From Bacteroidales bacterium Bact_19 (GTDB lineage: Bacteria > Bacteroidota > Bacteroidia > Bacteroidales > ML635J-15), in contig LUZK01000015.1 of NCBI GenBank assembly GCA_001603595.1, positions 1 to 53,120 on the forward strand: a stretch of 53,120 nt of DNA, given 5' to 3'. A program made the translations under genes and the position numbers. Of this stretch, positions 34,853-45,034 are shown piece by piece. The notes beneath the pieces are model-generated. The model was not told where the DNA came from and did no database searches. It worked only from the letters and a program-made list of their open reading frames with translations. Position 1 is the stretch's first letter. Every line of letters begins with the position of its first letter.

Positions 34853-37800
34853 TTGGGTTCAACAAATGCAGGAGGACAAGGAGGGGCTTCTTGGTTTGGG
34901 TCTACTTCAACTGTTTATGCTGAAGGTGGAGCTGGAGGAGCTGCACCAAATGGAGGTACTGCTTCTGGTGGTATCGGCTCTTCTGCTAATAGTATTGGCG
35001 ATATAGTATTTAGTGGTGGCAATGGTGCCAATGGAACGAGTACTCAAAGTGGAGGAGGTGGTGGTGGTGCAGGTTCTAATGGAATTGGAGGCAATGCAAA
35101 TGGAACGATTGCTGGTACCGGAACCTCTGAATTTGGTGGTAACGGTGGCACTGGATTGACAAGTGGAGCAAACGGTAATCTGGGACAAAATTATGGTGGT
35201 GGAGGTAGTGGAGCTTTTGTAAACAATAATACTGATAGATCTGGAGGTTCTGGTGCTAATGGGTTTGTTCGTATAACTTATTCATGTAATATTTCAACAA
35301 TTCCTTGGTCAGAAAATTTCGATGTTGTTACAATTCCAAATTTTCCATTGTGCTGGTATAAAGAAAATGGAGATTGGGTAACAACAAATAACTCTAATTC
35401 TACATATGATGCTGATGCACGAAGTGGTACTCGATTTCTGCGAGAAAGTTATTCGGCAACAGATGAGTTTATATGGACACCAGGCTTCACTCTTACTGCG
35501 GGAATTACATATGAATTTTCATTTTGGTGGGCCGGAGATGGTTATTCTGGATGGACAGGAGATGTTTTTTATAATACTAGTCAAAATTCGGCCGGTGCAG
35601 TACAATTAGGAGCCTCCTTTGTAACTTCGGATCAAACAACTACGAAAACATATTACGAGGTAGTAAGAACTTTTACTCCTTCAGTTACACAAATTTATTA
35701 TTTTGCTATTAGAGTTAATGCAAACAATTCTCCGTGGTATTTAAGTTTTGACGACTTTTCTTTACGTATTGCTAATAATATGAGTTATGTGAGTTCAACA
35801 GTAACCCAAGATAATACAAACTATGTAACTCCAGGATCTATTAACAATCAAGTGATTTGTATTCAAATTGTGACTGATGGCACAATAAATCCTTTGAGTA
35901 TAACGGATTTTTCTTTTCAAACAACAGGCTCTTCGAATCCAAGCAATGATATTGTTAATGCAAAATTATGGTATACAGGGACTAGTTCTTCATTTGTTAC
36001 AACAACTCAATTTGGCTCAACATATTTAAATCCAAATGGAAGTTTCTCAATTACCGGAAATCAAAGTCTTTTAAATGGTACAAATTATTTTTGGTTAACT
36101 TATGATATATCTCTGGGTGCGACTGTTGATAATTATATTGATGCAGTTTGTAATCAGATAAATATTCAAGGTATTGATTATGTGCCTTTAGTTCAATCTC
36201 CTGATGGAAACAGGCAAATAAAAAATATATTTTTAATATCTGATCCATCAACAGTTACAACATGTAACGGTCTTTTTTACGACTCTGGTGGTCAAGCGGG
36301 GGATTATGGTAATAGCGAAAATTATACTAAAACATTTGTGTCGGCAACACCGGGGAGTGCTTTGCAATTTTCTTTTAACGAATTTAATACAGAAGGAAAT
36401 TACGATTACCTATATGTTTATGATGGAGGTTCAACATCTGCTCCTCAAATTTCAGGAAGTCCTTTTCACGGTACTGAATTACCCCCAGTTATTACAGCGA
36501 ATAGTGATTCTATAACCTTTAAATTTCTTTCAGATATTTCAGGAATAAGATCAGGTTGGACGGCATCACTCACTTGTGTTTCTATATCTCCTCCAAATTG
36601 TATTACTTACGTAACTCCAATTAATGGAGACACAGATGTTTGCCCTGGTTCTGTTGAACTTAAATGGGTACAATCCACAATAGGATTTTTACCTTATGGT
36701 TATAAAATTTACTTTGGAACAGATAATCCTCCTACAAATATTTTAAATGGAGTAAATATTGGTAATGTAAATTCTTATGATGTCGAAAACCTAAATCCTA
36801 GTACAACTTATTATTGGAAAATAGAGCCATTTAATTCTGGTGGCACGAATACCTCTTGTTCTGTTCAAAGTTTGACAACTACAAATGTTGAAATTACAAG
36901 CACAAATTCTCCGATCACAACTTGTCAGAACACTGCTACTCTCACAGCTACAGGTAGCGGAACAATTAACTGGTACTCCACTTCTGCCGGAGGCGTTCCA
37001 ATTGCTACAGGAAGTTCATATAATGCGACTTTTAGTGGTAATACCATATATTACGTATCATCTTCTATCGGTTCTCCAACAGAATATAATGTAGGTAAAA
37101 CATCATGGACATCCTCTGATGGTTATTTTGGTACTAGTAATTGGGGTTTAAGATTTACAACCTATACACCACTAACAATAAAAAGTGTCGATGTTTACGT
37201 AGAAACTGCTAATAGTACTGTTATAATAAAACTTCAGAATAGTAATGGTTCAGATTTACAAACATTTACTTTTAATAATTGCCATGCCGGCTTAAACACT
37301 TTGAATTTGAATTGCTTGATTAACAATCCTGGCGATTATCGTTTAGTATCGGGAAATTCAACTTATTTAGGTCGAGGAAGTACAAGTGTTTCTTTCCCTT
37401 ATACTCAACCCGGAGTTATTTCTATTACAGCCAGTGAATGGGGAGGTACCACAATAGGAACATATTATTTCTTTTATAATTGGGTTGTTCAAGTATCGGG
37501 AGCTTGCGAATCTGCTAGAATCCCAGTTGAGGTAATACATACAGCTGAAACTATCACTATTAATCCGGATGGACCTACAACATTTCTTGACGGGGGCTCT
37601 GTGGGGCTATTTGCTTCAAGTTCCGCTTCTCCGGCATATACATACACATGGACACCATCTGAGGGTTTAAATACAACTTCCGGAGCTAATGTTACAGCTT
37701 CTCCGAATGTTACTACAACTTATACAGTTACTGGAACTAACGGTTCTTGTACTAATACAGCACAAATTACGGTCTCTGTTACATATCCATGTTTCGGATT

Positions 37801-40657
37801 AGGAATAGGGCTAGTGCCTATATCTTCTCTTCCTTTTAGCGAAACATCAACAACATGTGGAGCAATAAATGACCTTACTTCTTCGAATGTGGTAACGTGT
37901 GGCAGTTCAAATTATCTTACAGGTGAAGATAAAGTTTATTCTTTTACTCCTGATATTTCAGGCTCTATTACAATAGATTTAACTTCTACTGGAACATGGA
38001 CAGGTATCATGCTTTATGAAGGTTGTCCTGTTTCAGGACATGAGGGAGTATGTGTTGCATATCAACAAAGTTCTACAGGTAATAAATCTATATGTGTTAG
38101 TGTTGAGGCTTTTCAAACATATTATTTAATTATTGATTCATATGCTTCACCTACATGTAATCCATATACCATAAGTATTTCTCAGCCTGATCCGTTTGCT
38201 ACTTCAAATGATTTGCCATGTAATGCTACAAGCATTGCTATTGGCGGAATTATATCAGATAATAATACTTGTTCTTCGGGTGTAAATGAACCTTCTGTGC
38301 CTAGTTGTTGGACTTCAGGAACTGTTAATTCTCTGTGGTACAAGTTTCAAGCACCTGCTTCAGGTACAGTCAAAATCAAAACTAGTCTTGGAACTCTTAC
38401 TGCTACTCAAATTGCGGTATACCAAGGTAATTGTAATAATCTTGTTTTCGTTGCTAATTCATGCAATGAAGATGCAGCAGGAGTTTGTAGCGGCAGTACT
38501 CAAAACTCTGCAGTTACTTTAGTTGGTCTTAATCCGGGAGATTATTACTATATTATTGTTGATGGGGAAAATGAACTTGTTGGATCATTTAGTTTGCAAA
38601 TAATTGACGGTATTGAGAATTGGCCAACTGTTCCTCAACAAGATTGTTCGGCTGCTACATTGGTTTGCAATCCACAAACTTTGGTTGGAGACCCTGGATT
38701 TGTTGGCGCAGGATCTACATGTGATTTTACTACTCCTTACGGTTGCTTTAGTTTTGGCACTCAAAACAATACTGTTTGGTATAAAATTGACATTGCAAAC
38801 GATGGTCAATTAATTTTTGAAATTATCCCTAACTTATCATCTACAGATTATGATTGGGCTTTAGTAAATATTACCGGGAATCCTGATGCATGTTCACAAA
38901 TAGCTTCAGGATCTTTATTGCCGGTTAGATGTAATTTTTCTGCTACCAGCGGAACCACAGGCTTACGTGTAGACTATTCAAGCACCAGTGAGGGGGCATC
39001 AGGTCCGCCGTTTTGTGCTCCTTTAACTGTTTCTGCCGGACAATCATATCAAATTTTGATCTGGAATTGGTCAGGGAATAATACAGGTTTCAATTTGGAT
39101 CTTACCAACTCAACTGCAGGTAGTATCAATTATGATTCTCCAACCTCATTGACATGGTCTGGTGGGGCAAGCTCAGATTGGTTTAACCCTCTGAACTGGG
39201 GGGGATGTGCTATACCTGATTGTAATATTGATGTTATTATTGTTAATGGTCCTGCAAACCAACCGGTAATTAACGCAGATGGTGCAAATTGTAAAAGCAT
39301 TAGCATTCAAAATGGGGCAAGTCTTACTATAAATCCGGGGAAAACTCTGGTTGTTTGCGACGACTTTGAAAACCTCGGAACTTTAAACATTGATGAAACT
39401 GCTACCATTGTACTTAATGATAACTGGTCTGTACATGAGTTCAATGGAAATTTCACCGGAATTAACGCCCTTGGAAATATTGATGTCAATAAATTAAACG
39501 GGAACGTTCTATTCTTACAAGATATCGAAGTTAAAGGTAATTTTACAACACAAAATCCAACAAGTATTGTTGATGTTAATGGTAAGAATTTTACCATAGG
39601 AGGAAATTTTCAAATTTTTGATGGGACATTCTCAAATTATGGAAATAATACTTTGACTTTTAATGGCAGTTCAAATCAAATTTATAGTCCAGGAGGAGGC
39701 TTAATTTTACATAATGTTGTAATAAATAAGTCAGGCGGAGAACTTGTTTTGGAAAGAAATCTTGAACTTGATAATTCTGGACAATTAAGCCTTATTAATG
39801 GTATAATCAACACTAATTTTAGAAAAGTTGTTATTAATAATAATTCCAGTGATGCTATTATAGGTGGAAATGCGAACTCTTATATCTTTGGAGACCTTCG
39901 AAGGTATATTCAAACAAATAATATGACTTATTCTTTCCCCGTTGGAACAGCTTCGGAATATAGATTGGTTCAATTAAATAATAATTACCTTACTGGAGTT
40001 AACTATATAGATGCTTTATTTTCTTCTTCGTTTTCTAATTTAGGATCGCTTAATACAAGCTTAGCTCAGGATTTAGGAACACCTTATTCTTCAATATCAA
40101 ATGAAGGAATTTGGATCTTACAACCAAATTCACAACCAACAGGAGGATCCTATTCTATAAATTTATGGTTTAACGGTGGTGGAATTAATTCATTTGCAGG
40201 ATTATTTGATAATCAATTTGGCCCTTTGAAAAGGCCTGTTGGTTCTACAAGTGCAGCTGAATGGACTACTGGTGGAGGTACTCTTAATACGGAAAACACT
40301 CCCGGTAGAACAGTTGCCGGTGGATTTGCCAGAAGAAATGGGTTAACTGAATTCTCTGAATTTGCGATCGCAAAATCTGATATTCCACTTCCAATTGTTT
40401 TGGAAAACTTTAAGGCTATTTGTGCAGACAATAAAACTACATTAACTTGGACCACTATTTCTGAAAGTAATAATGATTATTTCAGTGTTCTCAAAAGTAC
40501 TAATGCTAAAAAATTTGAAATCATTGGAACTGTGAAAGGTCATGGTAATAGTAATATTCCTGTTACTTATCTTTATTCTGATCCTTATCAAAATAATGGT
40601 GATGTTTTCTATAAATTATTGCAACACGACTTTGATGGAAAAATCTCAAGCTCTTAA
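34853..40657 (+). CDS. Truncated giant adhesin-like protein (CUB, choice-of-anchor J, Ig-like domains)
   Basis: Longest uninterrupted part, 1,934 residues from a TTG that is not a credible start; the frame is open further upstream but no intact signal peptide connects to it (see the broken 5' end). Order: glycine-rich segment (1-140), choice-of-anchor J/MAM-like domain (about 150-310), BNR_assoc_N-like beta domain (about 312-450), CUB domain (about 470-575), fibronectin-like domain (about 585-675), Ig-like/PKD domains, two pre-peptidase-like beta domains, then a beta-helix-like segment. It ends at TAA 40655-40657 in the middle of the linker leading to the sorting domain, which continues in frame downstream. 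Likely a non-functional secreted cargo gene; a recent loss, because the frame is otherwise clean. Confidence 0.75.
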   Translation: MGSTNAGGQGGASWFGSTSTVYAEGGAGGAAPNGGTASGGIGSSANSIGDIVFSGGNGANGTSTQSGGGGGGAGSNGIGGNANGTIAGTGTSEFGGNGGTGLTSGANGNLGQNYGGGGSGAFVNNNTDRSGGSGANGFVRITYSCNISTIPWSENFDVVTIPNFPLCWYKENGDWVTTNNSNSTYDADARSGTRFLRESYSATDEFIWTPGFTLTAGITYEFSFWWAGDGYSGWTGDVFYNTSQNSAGAVQLGASFVTSDQTTTKTYYEVVRTFTPSVTQIYYFAIRVNANNSPWYLSFDDFSLRIANNMSYVSSTVTQDNTNYVTPGSINNQVICIQIVTDGTINPLSITDFSFQTTGSSNPSNDIVNAKLWYTGTSSSFVTTTQFGSTYLNPNGSFSITGNQSLLNGTNYFWLTYDISLGATVDNYIDAVCNQINIQGIDYVPLVQSPDGNRQIKNIFLISDPSTVTTCNGLFYDSGGQAGDYGNSENYTKTFVSATPGSALQFSFNEFNTEGNYDYLYVYDGGSTSAPQISGSPFHGTELPPVITANSDSITFKFLSDISGIRSGWTASLTCVSISPPNCITYVTPINGDTDVCPGSVELKWVQSTIGFLPYGYKIYFGTDNPPTNILNGVNIGNVNSYDVENLNPSTTYYWKIEPFNSGGTNTSCSVQSLTTTNVEITSTNSPITTCQNTATLTATGSGTINWYSTSAGGVPIATGSSYNATFSGNTIYYVSSSIGSPTEYNVGKTSWTSSDGYFGTSNWGLRFTTYTPLTIKSVDVYVETANSTVIIKLQNSNGSDLQTFTFNNCHAGLNTLNLNCLINNPGDYRLVSGNSTYLGRGSTSVSFPYTQPGVISITASEWGGTTIGTYYFFYNWVVQVSGACESARIPVEVIHTAETITINPDGPTTFLDGGSVGLFASSSASPAYTYTWTPSEGLNTTSGANVTASPNVTTTYTVTGTNGSCTNTAQITVSVTYPCFGLGIGLVPISSLPFSETSTTCGAINDLTSSNVVTCGSSNYLTGEDKVYSFTPDISGSITIDLTSTGTWTGIMLYEGCPVSGHEGVCVAYQQSSTGNKSICVSVEAFQTYYLIIDSYASPTCNPYTISISQPDPFATSNDLPCNATSIAIGGIISDNNTCSSGVNEPSVPSCWTSGTVNSLWYKFQAPASGTVKIKTSLGTLTATQIAVYQGNCNNLVFVANSCNEDAAGVCSGSTQNSAVTLVGLNPGDYYYIIVDGENELVGSFSLQIIDGIENWPTVPQQDCSAATLVCNPQTLVGDPGFVGAGSTCDFTTPYGCFSFGTQNNTVWYKIDIANDGQLIFEIIPNLSSTDYDWALVNITGNPDACSQIASGSLLPVRCNFSATSGTTGLRVDYSSTSEGASGPPFCAPLTVSAGQSYQILIWNWSGNNTGFNLDLTNSTAGSINYDSPTSLTWSGGASSDWFNPLNWGGCAIPDCNIDVIIVNGPANQPVINADGANCKSISIQNGASLTINPGKTLVVCDDFENLGTLNIDETATIVLNDNWSVHEFNGNFTGINALGNIDVNKLNGNVLFLQDIEVKGNFTTQNPTSIVDVNGKNFTIGGNFQIFDGTFSNYGNNTLTFNGSSNQIYSPGGGLILHNVVINKSGGELVLERNLELDNSGQLSLINGIINTNFRKVVINNNSSDAIIGGNANSYIFGDLRRYIQTNNMTYSFPVGTASEYRLVQLNNNYLTGVNYIDALFSSSFSNLGSLNTSLAQDLGTPYSSISNEGIWILQPNSQPTGGSYSINLWFNGGGINSFAGLFDNQFGPLKRPVGSTSAAEWTTGGGTLNTENTPGRTVAGGFARRNGLTEFSEFAIAKSDIPLPIVLENFKAICADNKTTLTWTTISESNNDYFSVLKSTNAKKFEIIGTVKGHGNSNIPVTYLYSDPYQNNGDVFYKLLQHDFDGKISSS

Positions 40658-40945
40658 GTTATTTCTGCGAAATGTTATGATTACCAATACTCTAATGAAA
40701 AAATTCGAATTACTAATAATCAATCAGAATCTATTATTGAAATCCACTTTTTAGACAAATTCCAAAATGATGTTTATATTTCTTTAATTGATAATCTCGG
40801 TCGCATTATTTATTATAGAGTTGAGAATGTTTCAATGCCGTTAACACATATAATTTCAACTGTATATTTTTCCCCGGGATTATATAATATTATTATAAAC
40901 TCTTTGAATTTTTCACATACAGAAAAAATTACTGTTGTAAAATAA
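40658..40945 (+). pseudogene. Detached T9SS type A sorting domain of the adhesin-like gene
   Basis: In the same frame as the preceding 1,934-codon ORF and directly after its TAA, about 95 codons run to a second TAA at 40943-40945. They contain the type A features: IEIHFLDKFQNDVYISLIDN, LGRIIYY, SPGLYNIII and a final TEKITVVK. This is the sorting signal the truncated protein needs for T9SS export. Its reading frame has no further lesions. Confidence 0.8.
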
Positions 40946-40947
40946 AA

Positions 40948-40978
40948 TTTCATTTATTTTACAACTTTTGTAATTTTG
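40948..40978 (+). promoter_or_regulatory. Probable near-leaderless promoter of trkH
   Basis: TTTC at 40948-40951 (one mismatch), 19 bases, then TAATTTTG at 40971-40978. The trkH ATG at 40983 lies 5 bases beyond the box, which predicts an mRNA with essentially no leader. Confidence 0.5.
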
Positions 40979-40982
40979 CAGT

Positions 40983-42434
40983 ATGTTAAATTACAAGCTA
41001 ATATTATTATTTTTAGGAGTGCTTCTTTTTATTGAAGGAGCATTTATTACTATATGCTCTTTGATATCGGCTATTTACGGTGAAAATGATTTTTTTGCCC
41101 TGACAATTTCTGCTTTAATTGTATTCTTTGTAGGATTTTTACTGTATATTTTTAATCGAAAAACTAAAAAAGAAGTTTCTAAACGAGAAGCATATCTTAT
41201 TGTAACGGGGGGGTGGCTTATTTTATCTCTTTTTGGTGCTTTGCCATTTTATATTAGCCGATATATTCCTTCATACACTAATGCTTTTTTTGAAACTATT
41301 TCGGGGTTCACTACAACAGGAGCATCAATATTAAATAATATCGAAGCTTTGCCTCGAGGTTTATTGTTGTGGAGAAGTACAACACAATGGATTGGGGGTA
41401 TGGGAATAATTGTATTTTCTATTGCCATCGTTTCGTTTATAAAAATAGGAGGGATGCAACTCTTCAATGCAGAAGTCCCAGGTGTTGAAAAAGATAAGCT
41501 GCATCCTAAAATTCGCCAAACAGCAAAAAAACTATGGATGGTTTATTTTTTTCTTACTCTCGCCGAGACTTTTCTCCTTGTTTTTGGAGGTATGAGCGTT
41601 TTCGACGCTGTTAATCATTCTCTCACAACAATGGCAACAGGAGGTTTTTCTACCAAACAAGCTAGCATAGCTTATTGGAATTCTCCATACATACATTACG
41701 TGATAACTGTTTTTATGATTCTGGCCGGAACGAACTTTTCACTTACTTATTATGCTTTTACCGGAAAATTAAAAAAGGTTTTTAATAATACGGAATTCAA
41801 GTTTTATCTATTGGTCATTTTTGTAGCCACTGTTATAATTGCTGTGGGACAATTTGTTTTTATGCACAGACCTGCAGAGTTTTCATTTCGAAGTGCTATT
41901 TTTCAGGTTGTTTCAATAATAACCACAACCGGATATGCAACTGATGATTATTTATTGTGGGTTCCTAAAGGTTTATGGGTTATCATTCTTTTGTTAATGT
42001 TTTTTGGAGGTTGTTCAGGGTCAACATCCGGTTCAATAAAAATCGTGAGAATACATATACTTTTAAGGAATAGCTATACTGAGTTTAAAAGAGTTTTATT
42101 ACCTCATGCCGTTGTTCCTGTAAAGTATAATAAGCATGTTATTTCCAACAATATAATTAACAACATCCTGGCGTTTGTAATTCTTTATATGATGATTTTT
42201 GCTATAGGTACTGTATTTTTATCTTTTTCGGGATTGGATTTTGAAAGCGCATTGGGTGCCGTTGCTACTTGTTTAGGGAACATAGGACCCGGTATTGGTA
42301 GTGTAGGACCCAGCTCGAACTTTTATCACATTACTGATGCTGGTAAGTGGTTCTTATCGGCTTTGATGCTTATCGGTCGTTTAGAATTATTTACAGTGCT
42401 TATACTATTTACAAAAGCCTTTTGGAGATACTAA
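40983..42434 (+). CDS. trkH: TrkH-family potassium uptake channel subunit
   Basis: 483-residue inner-membrane protein moving K+ (or Na+/K+), with four pore-loop repeats. The filter loops are visible as TTTGASI, ATGGFST, TTTGYATDD and CLGNIGPG, each with the conserved glycine. It would need a TrkA regulatory subunit, which is not in the window. It starts shortly after the broken adhesin gene from its own promoter and converges with the YrdC-family gene. Confidence 0.92.
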   Translation: MLNYKLILLFLGVLLFIEGAFITICSLISAIYGENDFFALTISALIVFFVGFLLYIFNRKTKKEVSKREAYLIVTGGWLILSLFGALPFYISRYIPSYTNAFFETISGFTTTGASILNNIEALPRGLLLWRSTTQWIGGMGIIVFSIAIVSFIKIGGMQLFNAEVPGVEKDKLHPKIRQTAKKLWMVYFFLTLAETFLLVFGGMSVFDAVNHSLTTMATGGFSTKQASIAYWNSPYIHYVITVFMILAGTNFSLTYYAFTGKLKKVFNNTEFKFYLLVIFVATVIIAVGQFVFMHRPAEFSFRSAIFQVVSIITTTGYATDDYLLWVPKGLWVIILLLMFFGGCSGSTSGSIKIVRIHILLRNSYTEFKRVLLPHAVVPVKYNKHVISNNIINNILAFVILYMMIFAIGTVFLSFSGLDFESALGAVATCLGNIGPGIGSVGPSSNFYHITDAGKWFLSALMLIGRLELFTVLILFTKAFWRY

Positions 42435-42460
42435 AATCGTTGTTTTTCTTTTATAATTCA

Positions 42461-43081
42461 TTACCATTCAGGCTCATAATTCCCCATTCTAACAATTTCC
42501 GGAGGATTCACAGTGCAATCAACCACTGTTGAAGCCACTAAGCCGCCATAACCACCGTCAATCACTGCATCAACAAGATTTCTATATTCCTCAAAAATCA
42601 ATTCAGGGTCTGTATTGTATTCAATAATTTCGTCATTAGTTTTTAGCGAGGTGGTGATAATTGGATTATCAAGTTCTTTTACAATTTCCCTGATAATTTT
42701 ATTATCAGGAACTCTAATTCCAATTGATTTTCTATTAGATTTTAAAATTTTAGGGACATTGATATTCGCTTCCAGGATAAATGTAAAAGGTCCTGGAAGA
42801 TTTCTTTTCATTAATTTGAAAATATTATTATCAATAGGGCGAGTGAAATCCGAAATGTGACTTAAATCATAACAAATAATGGAAAAATTTGCCTTTTCAG
42901 GTTTTATCCCTTTTATCTGAGCGACTCTTTCAATGGCCTTGGGTTTATAGATGTCACAACCTATGCCATATACAGTGTCGGTGGGATATATAATTACACC
43001 TTCCTCTTTTAATATTTCAACAATCTGCCGCACTTGTCTTTCGGCAGGATTTTCGGGATGCATTCTTATTAAAATGCTCAT
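42461..43081 (-). CDS. YrdC/YciO-family (L-threonylcarbamoyladenylate synthase-like) protein
   Basis: 206 residues, single YrdC domain with no Sua5 C-terminal domain. The nucleotide/threonine-binding region ([18 protein letters not shown] near 28-45, KGIKPEK near 57) is intact. YrdC/TsaC makes the threonylcarbamoyl-AMP used for t6A in tRNA; the YciO branch has a less certain role, and this protein's length and its [10 protein letters not shown]-terminus resemble YciO. Its ATG overlaps the fsa stop by an ATGA, so translation is probably coupled. Confidence 0.85.
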   Translation of the reverse strand: MSILIRMHPENPAERQVRQIVEILKEEGVIIYPTDTVYGIGCDIYKPKAIERVAQIKGIKPEKANFSIICYDLSHISDFTRPIDNNIFKLMKRNLPGPFTFILEANINVPKILKSNRKSIGIRVPDNKIIREIVKELDNPIITTSLKTNDEIIEYNTDPELIFEEYRNLVDAVIDGGYGGLVASTVVDCTVNPPEIVRMGNYEPEW

Positions 43082-43734
43082 TTATTTAATTTATTATAAT
43101 CTTCCAGAAATTTCTGCAAGCCTAAGTCTGTAAGAGGATGTTTTAACAATCCTAAAATTGCATCAAGGGGGCAGGTTGCAACATCGGCTCCTACTTCAAG
43201 ACATTTTATTATATGCATTGTGTGGCGAATTGAAGCAGCTAGTACCATTGTTCCAAAATCATAGTAATTGTAAATGTCAACAATTTGCCTGATAAGTTCT
43301 ATACCATCGGTGCTGTTGTCATCCAATCTACCTATAAATGGCGAAACATAAGTTGCTCCTGCTTTTGCAGCCAACAAAGCTTGACCTGCACTAAAAACCA
43401 ATGTACAATTTGTACGAATACCTTTAGAACTTAAGTACTTTATAGCTTTTATCCCATCCTTTATAACCGGTACTTTAACAACAATCTGTGGATGTAATGC
43501 AGCAAGTTCTTCGCCTTCTTTTATCATTCCTTCGAAATCTGTACTAATAACTTCGGCACTTACATCGCCGTCAACGATGTTGCAAATTTTTACATAATGG
43601 TCGAGGATGTTTTGTTTTCCTGCAATGCCTTCTTTTGCCATCAATGATGGATTTGTAGTAACACCATCAATTACACCTAAGGCTTGAGCTTCCTTAATTT
43701 GCTCCAGATTAGCTGTATCTAAGAAAAATTTCAT
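43078..43734 (-). CDS. fsa: Transaldolase-like fructose-6-phosphate aldolase
   Basis: 218-residue short transaldolase of the FSA/MipB/TalC group. Schiff-base Lys87 is in [16 protein letters not shown] at the N-terminus and [20 protein letters not shown] near 104-123 are family hallmarks. It either interconverts sugar phosphates as a transaldolase in the non-oxidative pentose phosphate pathway or cleaves fructose-6-phosphate; sequence alone does not decide. First gene of the pair with the YrdC-family gene. Confidence 0.92.
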   Translation of the reverse strand: MKFFLDTANLEQIKEAQALGVIDGVTTNPSLMAKEGIAGKQNILDHYVKICNIVDGDVSAEVISTDFEGMIKEGEELAALHPQIVVKVPVIKDGIKAIKYLSSKGIRTNCTLVFSAGQALLAAKAGATYVSPFIGRLDDNSTDGIELIRQIVDIYNYYDFGTMVLAASIRHTMHIIKCLEVGADVATCPLDAILGLLKHPLTDLGLQKFLEDYNKLNK

Positions 43735-43747
43735 AATCTTTTTTTTG

Positions 43748-43778
43748 CAAATTTAGTTATTCTTTTTGTTTTGTGAAA
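43748..43778 (-). promoter_or_regulatory. Probable promoter of fsa
   Basis: On the minus strand TTTC (43778-43775), 19 bases, then TAAATTTG (43755-43748): one mismatch to the Bacteroidota consensus, 13 bases before the fsa ATG. Confidence 0.55.
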
Positions 43779-43931
43779 ATTTACAAAAATTATTATCTAT
43801 AAAATAATTTTTTTAAAGCATCGTTTATTAAATAAGATTTAACAGTGATTTGTTAATAAAATAAGTTAATAAAAATTTTATGGTCCTTGGAATGTTTTTA
43901 AATTCGTGGAATAATTAAAATCGGATGTAAT

Positions 43932-44615
43932 ATGTTGTTATTAAATGTTGATACTTTACAAAATGCTGCAGTTCAGGGAGAATCCGGAGAACTGACTTTG
44001 TCTTTTTTTGAATTGGCTACCAAGGGTGGTTGGATAATGATTATTTTAGCTTTTTTGTCGGTTGTGGCAGTTTATATTTTCATTGACCGCTTTATTGCAA
44101 TTAAAAAGGCATCAAAAGAACAAAAATCTTTTATGGATAATATTCGTAATTTTATCCTCGAAGGAAAAATCGAACAAGCTCTTGATACTTGCCGTATAAA
44201 TGATGGTCCTATTGCCAGAATGATTGAAAAAGGCGTTATGAGAATTGGACGACCATTAAGCGATGTTAATACTGCTATTGAAAATGTAGGTAAACAAGAA
44301 GTTGCTAAACTTGAAAAAGGACTCCCGATTCTGGCTTCTATTGCCGGAGGTGCTCCAATGATTGGTTTTTTAGGTACTGTTATTGGTATGGTTCGCGCTT
44401 TTTATGATATGGCTACTGCCGGTAATAATATTGATGTTACTCGTCTTTCAAATGGTATTTATACCGCAATGGTAACTACCGTTGGAGGGCTAGTCGTTGG
44501 TATCATAGCTTATTTCGGATATAATATTCTTGTAGCAAGAGTATCAAATTTGGTAACTCAATTAGAAGCAAAAACAACCGAATTTATGGATATTCTTAAT
44601 CAACCTGTAAAATAA
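43932..44615 (+). CDS. exbB: MotA/TolQ/ExbB proton-channel family protein
   Basis: 227-residue inner-membrane protein with three helices (about 34-54, 132-155, 175-198). Together with ExbD it converts the proton-motive force into movement of TonB. Conserved GGAPMIGFLGTVIGMVRAF near 136-154 and GIYTAMVTTVGGLVVGI near 174-191 are ExbB/TolQ hallmarks. First gene of exbB-exbD-tonB. Start ATG at 43932; a TAAATTCG at 43899-43906 is a one-mismatch -7 box. Confidence 0.9.
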   Translation: MLLLNVDTLQNAAVQGESGELTLSFFELATKGGWIMIILAFLSVVAVYIFIDRFIAIKKASKEQKSFMDNIRNFILEGKIEQALDTCRINDGPIARMIEKGVMRIGRPLSDVNTAIENVGKQEVAKLEKGLPILASIAGGAPMIGFLGTVIGMVRAFYDMATAGNNIDVTRLSNGIYTAMVTTVGGLVVGIIAYFGYNILVARVSNLVTQLEAKTTEFMDILNQPVK

Positions 44616-44623
44616 GACAGATT

Positions 44624-45034
44624 ATGGCAATAAAATCTCGAAATAAAATCAGTGCAGAATTCAGTATGGCGTCAATGACCGACATAGTGTTTTTGCTATT
44701 GATATTTTTTATGGTAACATCAACTCTAATAGCACCTAATGCTTTAAAATTATTGTTGCCACAAAGTAATTCTCAAACCGAAGCAAATCCAATAGCATCA
44801 GTTTCAATTAAAGATTTGCAGGATGGTACATATGCCTTTGCTGTTGGAACTACTTATTGTGCCGAATCGGAAGTTGAAACTCTACTTAAAAAAGCCGTCG
44901 CAGGTCAAAATGAACCCTATGTTTCATTGCATGTTGACAGAACAGTGCCAATGGAACAAGTTGTTAAAATAATGAATATCGCTAAAGATAATAAATGGAA
45001 GTTAATTCTTGCAACTCAACCAATAAGTAAATAA
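44624..45034 (+). CDS. exbD: Biopolymer transport protein ExbD/TolR
   Basis: 136 residues, one N-terminal helix (about 20-41) and a periplasmic domain. Asp20 in MTDIVFLLLIFFMVTS is the essential proton-relay residue. It lies 8 bases after exbB and abuts tonB. The number and type of genes suggest a dedicated TonB motor; Tol-Pal genes are absent. Confidence 0.9.
   Translation: MAIKSRNKISAEFSMASMTDIVFLLLIFFMVTSTLIAPNALKLLLPQSNSQTEANPIASVSIKDLQDGTYAFAVGTTYCAESEVETLLKKAVAGQNEPYVSLHVDRTVPMEQVVKIMNIAKDNKWKLILATQPISK

Noticed and set aside
34907-35188. Minus-strand Ser/Thr-rich open frame
   Set aside because: It is the reverse complement of the glycine-rich codons of the adhesin-like gene; no start context or family resemblance.
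34156-40657. Stop codon recoding (pyrrolysine or selenocysteine type) to explain the in-frame TAG and TAA
   Set aside because: TAG and TAA both serve as ordinary stops for intact genes in this window, and no recoding element or machinery is visible; mutation is simpler.
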